Positions 7,032 to 10,956 of a stretch of DNA of 10,956 nucleotides are shown piece by piece. Numbering within the stretch: the stretch's first letter is position 1; each line of letters begins with the position of its first letter. Source of the DNA: Pavlovales sp. CCMP2436 (taxonomy: Eukaryota; Haptophyta; Pavlovophyceae; Pavlovales). The stretch lies in NCBI GenBank assembly GCA_026770615.1, contig MU631386.1, positions 334,589 through 345,544 of the forward strand, in the 5' to 3' direction. The notes beneath the pieces were generated by a model. It searched no databases and was not told the DNA's origin. It saw nothing but the letters and a program-made list of their open reading frames with translations. Made by a program: the position numbers and the translations under genes.

Positions 7032-7745
7032 ATGGGTGACGCCGTGGGCGCGCTGATCTCGACCAAAATCAACGGCGTCAAGATGCCGTCCGCCGACAAG
7101 CTCGTCGGCACCAGCGGCGTCAAAATGACGCCCGCCGACGAGCTCGTCGGCATCAGTGGCGTCAAGGTGACGCCCGCCGACAAGCTCGTCGGCATCAGCG
7201 GCGTCAAGATGACGCCCGCCGACGCGCTCGACGGCAACAAGCGGATCGGCATCAGCGGCGCCGACACGCCGCTCGCCATCGCACACGGCAGTTGCAGCGC
7301 GACGGGCACCAGCGGCGTCGACACGCCGCTCGCCATCGCGCACAGCGCGATCGGCATCTGCGGCGACAGCATGTCGCCGGCCATCGCGCACGGCAGTTGC
7401 AGCGCGACGGGCATCAGCGGCGCCGTCACGCCGCTCGTCAAGCCGCTGCACGATCCGCGCGTGCTGATGGTCGAGCTGCGGAAGCCGCTGGTCGAGCCGC
7501 TCGAGACGCTGGTCGAGCCGCGCGAGCTGCTGCTCGAGCCACCCGAGCTGCAGCTGCAGCTCGAGCCCGGAGAAAGTGGAGAGGTGCTGTGCCCTCTGTC
7601 TACTCCTTTCAACACACTATCCGCAAAGTATAAGAGCAAGATAGCCCTTCTAGTAGTCAGGGCGGGTGAGATGTGGGGAGAGGCAGAGGGGGTGACACGG
7701 CAGGTAAAATGTCTCCGCTACGCCCTGGTCCCATTTCTCCAGTAG
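7032..7745 (+). CDS. Repeat-rich protein, possibly the N-terminal part of a second retroelement
   Basis: ATG to TAG, 237 codons. The same frame extends back to 6801 through a TGA at 7011-7013 and includes SNSDPFDQVVTEIITNDQ and HPGIHPGINKS, so the 5' end may be broken. Residues 15-70 consist of four 14-residue repeats of the type GVKMTPADxLVGIS. A second repeat class follows (TPLAIAHGSCSATG, present twice, with variants), then a seven-residue pattern LVEPLET / LVEPREL / LLEPPEL, then an unremarkable tail. Third codon positions are strongly G/C, consistent with coding. No transmembrane or catalytic motif is seen. It lies upstream of, and on the same strand as, a copia-type protease, which suggests a gag-like region, but this is unproven. 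It could equally be a host repeat protein. Confidence 0.38.
   Translation: MGDAVGALISTKINGVKMPSADKLVGTSGVKMTPADELVGISGVKVTPADKLVGISGVKMTPADALDGNKRIGISGADTPLAIAHGSCSATGTSGVDTPLAIAHSAIGICGDSMSPAIAHGSCSATGISGAVTPLVKPLHDPRVLMVELRKPLVEPLETLVEPRELLLEPPELQLQLEPGESGEVLCPLSTPFNTLSAKYKSKIALLVVRAGEMWGEAEGVTRQVKCLRYALVPFLQ
7074..7241 (+). repeat. 42-bp coding tandem repeat, four units
   Basis: Units begin at 7074, 7116, 7158 and 7200, each starting GGCGTCAA and encoding GVKMPSADKLVGTS or close variants. The fourth diverges after 33 bases. Synonymous and conservative differences between units, with the 3-base phase kept, suggest that the repeat expanded while the frame was in use. Confidence 0.8.
7486..7569 (+). 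repeat. 21-bp Leu/Glu/Pro heptad-coding repeat
   Basis: CTGGTCGAGCCGC-type units of about 21 bases encode LVEPLET, LVEPREL and LLEPPEL, and decay into LQLQLEP. The run sits inside the open frame 7032-7745 and keeps its phase. Confidence 0.6.
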
Positions 7746-8106
7746 ACAAGTACTTTCTGCTGGCAGAGGCGGACAGCCTGGTGGCTGCCTGTGACGCGGT
7801 GGTAGCTGCACGGGGGAGACGCGAGGAGAATAAGCTTTCATCCGAGCACTACAAGGTGAGCCCCGACTGCTGACTTTGGGGGAGAAGAACAAGCCTTTTT
7901 TCGCCACGTACGAGGACATCGAGTCTTCGTGCTTCCTCAACAAGTCTTTGTGGGTTCAGAACAAGCCTTCGTTCCTTCTCAACAAGCCTTTGGCTGATAC
8001 CAACGAGATGGGTTCCAAGGGAGCTGCTGGGGCCAGATCACAGACATTGGTGCCTCGGAGTGGAGCCAACAGGAGACGCCTACTCGAGGGGAGTTGGGGC
8101 ATTTGA
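7673..8106 (+). pseudogene. Fragmentary gag-like segments
   Basis: Two adjoining plus-strand frames look coding. The first encodes MSPLRPGPISPVDKYFLLAE and AACDAVVAARGRREENKLS up to HYK, and is stopped by TGA at 7871-7873 just after AAG|GTGAGC, a near-consensus splice donor (GT at 7856). The second (7876-8106) encodes FFATYEDIESSCFLNKSL, with four NKP/NKS motifs (NKPFF, LNKSL, QNKPSF, LNKPLA), and ends at TGA 8104-8106. A frame change is required between them, made either by an intron or by a decay frameshift. No zinc knuckle is seen. Membership of the second retroelement is inferred from strand and position only. Confidence 0.3.
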
Positions 8107-8258
8107 CCTCGAAAGGTTTATTTTCGAAAACCAAGATTCAAACGACGGCGAGCCTGCTGCACTGCAGACGCCGACCTACGGCGTGTCGCTGCCGCCGCCT
8201 TTCCAGATGACAGGCTTGCCGCCGCCACGCGCACCGAGGCCGTCGCTACCGCCGCCTA
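8060..8258 (+). pseudogene. Pro-rich gag-like segment
   Basis: The frame encodes AFDLERFIFENQDSNDGEP, then YGVSLPPPFQMTGLPPPR and APRPSLPPPR. At about 8258 this Pro-rich style switches to another frame, which continues SQSRAPRPQPPPQLGSAP, so a one-base shift is likely in the Pro-rich stretch. Repetitive GCCGCC/CCGCC DNA here could favour slippage. It connects to the following gag/protease frame by style and distance. Confidence 0.35.
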
Positions 8259-8261
8259 GGC

Positions 8262-9449
8262 TTGTCGCAGTCACGCGCACCGAGGCCGCAGCCGCCACCC
8301 CAGCTGGGGAGCGCGCCGATAGGCAGCGCACCGCGACCGCAGCTGGCGGACGAAGGCGTGCCAGAGCTGGATGAGAACTCCAACTCTGACAGCGACGCGG
8401 AGGAGCCGATCACGTCCACGCAAGTGGACAGCTTGCTGGGACTGCTTGACTCCCACCGCCGCAACTTCCGTTGCACTCCGGTCGCAAAGCCAAGTGCATG
8501 GTTCGATAACAAGATCAAGGCTGGTGGTCTCAAGCCAGACCGTGTGGGTCTTCTGCTCGACCCGCGCGTCAGCCTCAACGCAAGACTGGCCAAGAAGCTG
8601 GGACAGCTCCTCGCGAAGACGCTGCGCTACATCCAGATCGTACGCGACGAATTCAATGACCTCCACACGTGCGCTTCGACAATCGTTCTACTCGCGGAGT
8701 GGGTCGGGTAGAAGCACAGCGCAGCAGTTCTGCTTGACATGGACTTCCCCGATGCGGACGTGATCACTATCCGCTGGGTGTGCCACCCGCCCGAGCGGCA
8801 GGTGCGCGCGATCTTCTCCTAGGAGGAGGAGTTGAGCAGCGACTCGGACGAGGACACCAACAAGTTCACCGGTTCGCGCCGCAAGATCGACTTAAGGACG
8901 GGACTCGAGAAGGCACGCAGGGCAGACGCCGAGTTCGGCGACGTCCGCAACGCGCACTTCGAGTCGAGGCCCGTATCAGAGCTCGACTGGCGCTACCGGC
9001 GGTTCAGCTACCCCGACAGCACGGACGCACACGACCGTGCGTCGACGCAGCACGAGGCACGCCGCGTGAACGGTGACAGTTTCACCGTCCCCACACACGC
9101 TGTGTTCGACTCCGGTGCCACAGTGAGCATGGCATCGAGAGAGCTGCTCCACTCCAGGAAATAGATGAAGGGCCGCGTCCGCTGGGGCGATGGTCGCATC
9201 CTGGACATTAAGGAGAAAGGCATGCTCTTGATGGACCTGAAGAGCGCGCGCACTGACGTCACGCAGGCAGTGCGCATGCTCTGCTGGGCAGCTCCGAGCA
9301 TGGAGATGCCCCTCCTTGCCGTGCAAGCTTTCACGGCCGAGGGCATCACAGTCGCTTATAAGCCGACGGGGGCGACAGTGGACTTCTCAGGTGCGTGTCA
9401 GAGGGCGCTATGCACCAGGGGTGAGCCAAACACACCTAGGGGTGTCTAG
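8262..9449 (+). pseudogene. Gag-like region and copia-type aspartic protease of a second element
   Basis: One frame runs from 8211 to 9449, interrupted by TAG at 8709-8711, 8820-8822 and 9162-9164 and ending at TAG 9447-9449. The first part has APRPQPPPQLGSAP, an acidic stretch (DENSNSDSDAEE) and a helix-rich block (LAKKLGQLLAKTLRYIQIV). After the second TAG comes another acidic block, then THAVFDSGATVSMASRELL with catalytic Asp at 9108-9110. After the third TAG the reading GRVRWGDGRILDIKEKGM, then VRMLCWAAPSMEMPLLAVQA and GITVAYK, follows the usual C-terminal course of copia proteases (VxLGxG, vLyvPxL..LLSv, Gxxvxf). Family similarity across the TAG codons shows that the frame was once continuous. 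No integrase or RT follows, so the element is truncated near 9395. Confidence 0.65.
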
Positions 9450-10268
9450 GCTACCCCACACACCACGCCAAGCCCCCCTCCGCTTAGAGCAGGTCCGCGT
9501 CGACGCGCTGGCTAGCTACTGGCAGGTGCGCCCCACATGGACCCGAAATTCGGCCCCCATGCTGAAATTTTTGTATTTTTTTGAGTGATTTCAAGAGATC
9601 ATAACGGATTAACGGGATGCCGCATCGTCAATCTGTTTGATTCCTGGATATCCCCATGTCGTCCTGTCCATGGTGATGCGCGGTGACCCTAGGTCCTCGC
9701 CGCGCGGTTTGTCGACTACAGCGTGCCTAACCCATCCTATTAAGTAGATTTGAAAACCTATTGAATAGGCTCAGGGCAGGCTGTCAGGGGTCTAGCCGAC
9801 AGACTCAGAGTCGGTCGAGCGAGGCCGCCGGAATTGGACAGCCGACAGGTTGACTCGACCGGGACTTGGCGGGGACTACTAGGTACGACGGAGACTCGGC
9901 TCCGGGCCGCTCCCAAGTCCCAGGAGGATAATCACCGCCAGCCCCGGGCCGCACGCGGCCGCGCTCGCCGTTGCCAAACTACTTTTTAACCATGCACCGC
10001 GCGGTGAATGCGACCTCCGCCCGAGATTTCAGACCTTGATAAAGGGATATATGGGGTTCAGACATTAGTTAGTTCGATAGTAAATAAGTGATGAGGTGCG
10101 AATGTCGTGGAAAGAGATCTGGGTCGCGAGTGGCGCGAGCCATCGCGCTTAGATAGATGCGTGTTGTGGGGTTGTTGCTCGAGTAAAATGTGATAACAAC
10201 GGTGCAGGATCGAGCTGCCACGGACCCGCCGTCGCTGCCCCCGCTGGTCATCGCGCAGGAAGGTCTAC
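9450..10268. other. Intergenic stretch with inverted repeats, no gene supported
   Basis: No open frame here has domain character. The frame 9316-9588 ends in low-complexity sequence. Structures seen are CCTATT-g-AATAGG (9757-9769); CTGTC...GACAG (9781-9802); CGGTCGAG (9812-9819) with its inverse CTCGACCG (9854-9861); and AGCCGACAG repeated directly at 9794 and 9840. AGGTCTACTTAGACCT at 10261-10276 is a hairpin that overlaps the stop codon of the minus-strand HSP90 exon. The right part should hold the 3' UTR of that gene. Confidence 0.45.
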
Positions 10269-10730
10269 TTAGACCTCGTCCTTCTGCGCGGGCTCGGCAG
10301 CGGGCTCGTCCTCCGGCATCTCCACGGCGGCGGTCTCGCTCTCTGACGCCTCCTCGGCGGGCGTGGACTCGTCCATCGGCACCTCCTCGATCTCCTCCTC
10401 CTCGTCGTCCTCCGCCGCCTCTGCCTCCGGGACCTCGAGCTCGGGCAACAGCTCCGCGTCCGCGTCGAGGCCCAGCCCGCTCGTCACGACAGCTGTCACG
10501 CGCTCGGCAAAGTCGCTCACCTCCTCGGGTGTCAGCTGGTAGCCTGCCTGCAGCACGCTGGCCATGTAGAGCGACGTGAGCATGTCGGCGGCGCCCTTGT
10601 CCTCCGGCTCGGCCTGCACCTTCTTGTTGAGCTCGACGATGAGCGGGTGGCGCGGGTTGAACTCGAAATTGCGCTTGGCCTTCATGAACTCGTGCCGGCT
10701 GTTGTCCGCAAAGGCCTGTGCCTTCATCAC
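10269..10730 (-). CDS. Endoplasmin/GRP94-type HSP90, last exon
   Basis: The exon encodes 153 residues from VMKAQAFADNSRHEFM to KDEV, then TAA at 10269-10271. MKAQA followed by FNPRHPLIVELNKKVQ and a helical GYQLTPEEVSDFAERV region matches the C-terminal dimerisation domain of HSP90; NPRHPLI is typical of the ER paralogue. An acidic tail (EDDEEEEIEEVPMDE) and a C-terminal KDEL-like tetrapeptide are also ER-form features. GRP94 is an ATP-driven chaperone for secretory and membrane proteins in the ER lumen. The ATPase and middle domains lie beyond the right edge. The exon starts at 10730 after the acceptor TATGTACAG. Upstream of it the frame is intronic, so the first codon here is not a start. 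The final residue is Val instead of the usual Leu. Confidence 0.9.
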   Translation of the reverse strand: MMKAQAFADNSRHEFMKAKRNFEFNPRHPLIVELNKKVQAEPEDKGAADMLTSLYMASVLQAGYQLTPEEVSDFAERVTAVVTSGLGLDADAELLPELEVPEAEAAEDDEEEEIEEVPMDESTPAEEASESETAAVEMPEDEPAAEPAQKDEV

Positions 10731-10864
10731 CTGTACATATAAAGAAAGAAAGAAAGTTAATAAATAAATAAATTTAATATGAATATGTTAATATTAATAT
10801 ATATATTTATATATACACACGTACATATACATACATACATATACATATATACTATATGCATATA

Positions 10865-10918
<54 letters not shown>

Positions 10919-10956
10919 CATATATATATACATATACATATATATATATATATATA
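10731..10956 (-). other. Partial intron of the GRP94-type gene
   Basis: Read on the minus strand, the sequence ends CTTTCTTTCTTTATATGTACAG just before coding begins, a pyrimidine-rich tract with an AG acceptor at 10731-10732. The remainder is AT-repeat sequence without coding character. The donor site is beyond the window. The open frame at 10757-10939 (Tyr/Ile/Met only) is a translation of the microsatellite. Confidence 0.8.
10741..10956. repeat. AT-rich microsatellites in the intron
   Basis: The AAAG tetranucleotide recurs at 10741-10756 and AAAT-type units at 10758-10774. From about 10790 onward the sequence is (AT)n mixed with TATACA/CATATA units up to the window end, including pure TA runs near 10860-10880 and 10888-10899. 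The base composition contrasts sharply with the GC-rich flanking exon. Confidence 0.9.

Noticed and set aside
6809..7639. Minus-strand Ser/Leu/Pro-rich open frame of 276 codons
   Set aside because: It is the complement of the 42-bp repeat-coding frame on the plus strand. Its composition (Ser runs) looks antisense, although transcription data would be needed to be certain.
7703..7742. CAG|GTAAAA ... TTTCTCCAG as a 39-base intron
   Set aside because: Very short, and its removal leaves TAG immediately in frame, so splicing would not help the open frame.
10757..10939. Tyr/Ile/Met open frame
   Set aside because: It is a translation of AT microsatellite inside an intron.

Overview
This is a stretch of eukaryotic nuclear DNA, most likely from a GC-rich unicellular alga. 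The reasons are spliced genes (an AT-microsatellite intron with a pyrimidine-rich acceptor on the right), high GC in codon third positions, an ER-resident HSP90, an algal-style prolyl-4-hydroxylase-like oxygenase, and about 7 kb of decayed LTR-retrotransposon sequence between the host genes. The exact lineage cannot be fixed from this window.

Layout. (1) 1-511, minus strand: part of an Ala/Lys/Glu-rich, probably coiled-coil protein gene that runs off the left edge. (2) 1224-2267, plus strand: an apparently intact 2-oxoglutarate/Fe(II) dioxygenase of the prolyl-4-hydroxylase type, followed by two hairpins. (3) 2492-6613: a complete-ended but defective Ty1/copia-type LTR retrotransposon on the minus strand, with 392- and 380-bp LTRs of roughly 95% identity. 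Its domain order is protease, integrase, RT, RNase H. Most of gag and the whole RT catalytic core are missing, and pol carries frameshifts and stops. A 52-bp GC-rich minisatellite lies between its RNase H and 3' LTR, flanked by two diverged copies of the pol C-terminus. (4) about 6801-9449, plus strand: a second, more degraded coding region. It starts with a 42-bp repeat-encoded protein and continues through Pro-rich, gag-like segments to a copia-type protease (DSGAT) interrupted by TAG codons. No integrase or RT follows. (5) 9450-10268: no gene seen, some inverted-repeat structure. (6) 10269-10730, minus strand: the last exon of an endoplasmin/GRP94-type HSP90 ending in KDEV, preceded by an intron rich in AT repeats.

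The host genes do not form an operon-like unit. The ER chaperone and the oxygenase, which has a possible signal peptide, could both act in the secretory pathway, but nothing in the sequence links them. The most interesting material is in the retroelements: a selective RT-core deletion, the pol-tail duplication around a minisatellite, a palindromic TGACGTCA where a primer-binding site is expected, and an excess of TAG among in-frame stops. None of these amounts to proof of a new system.
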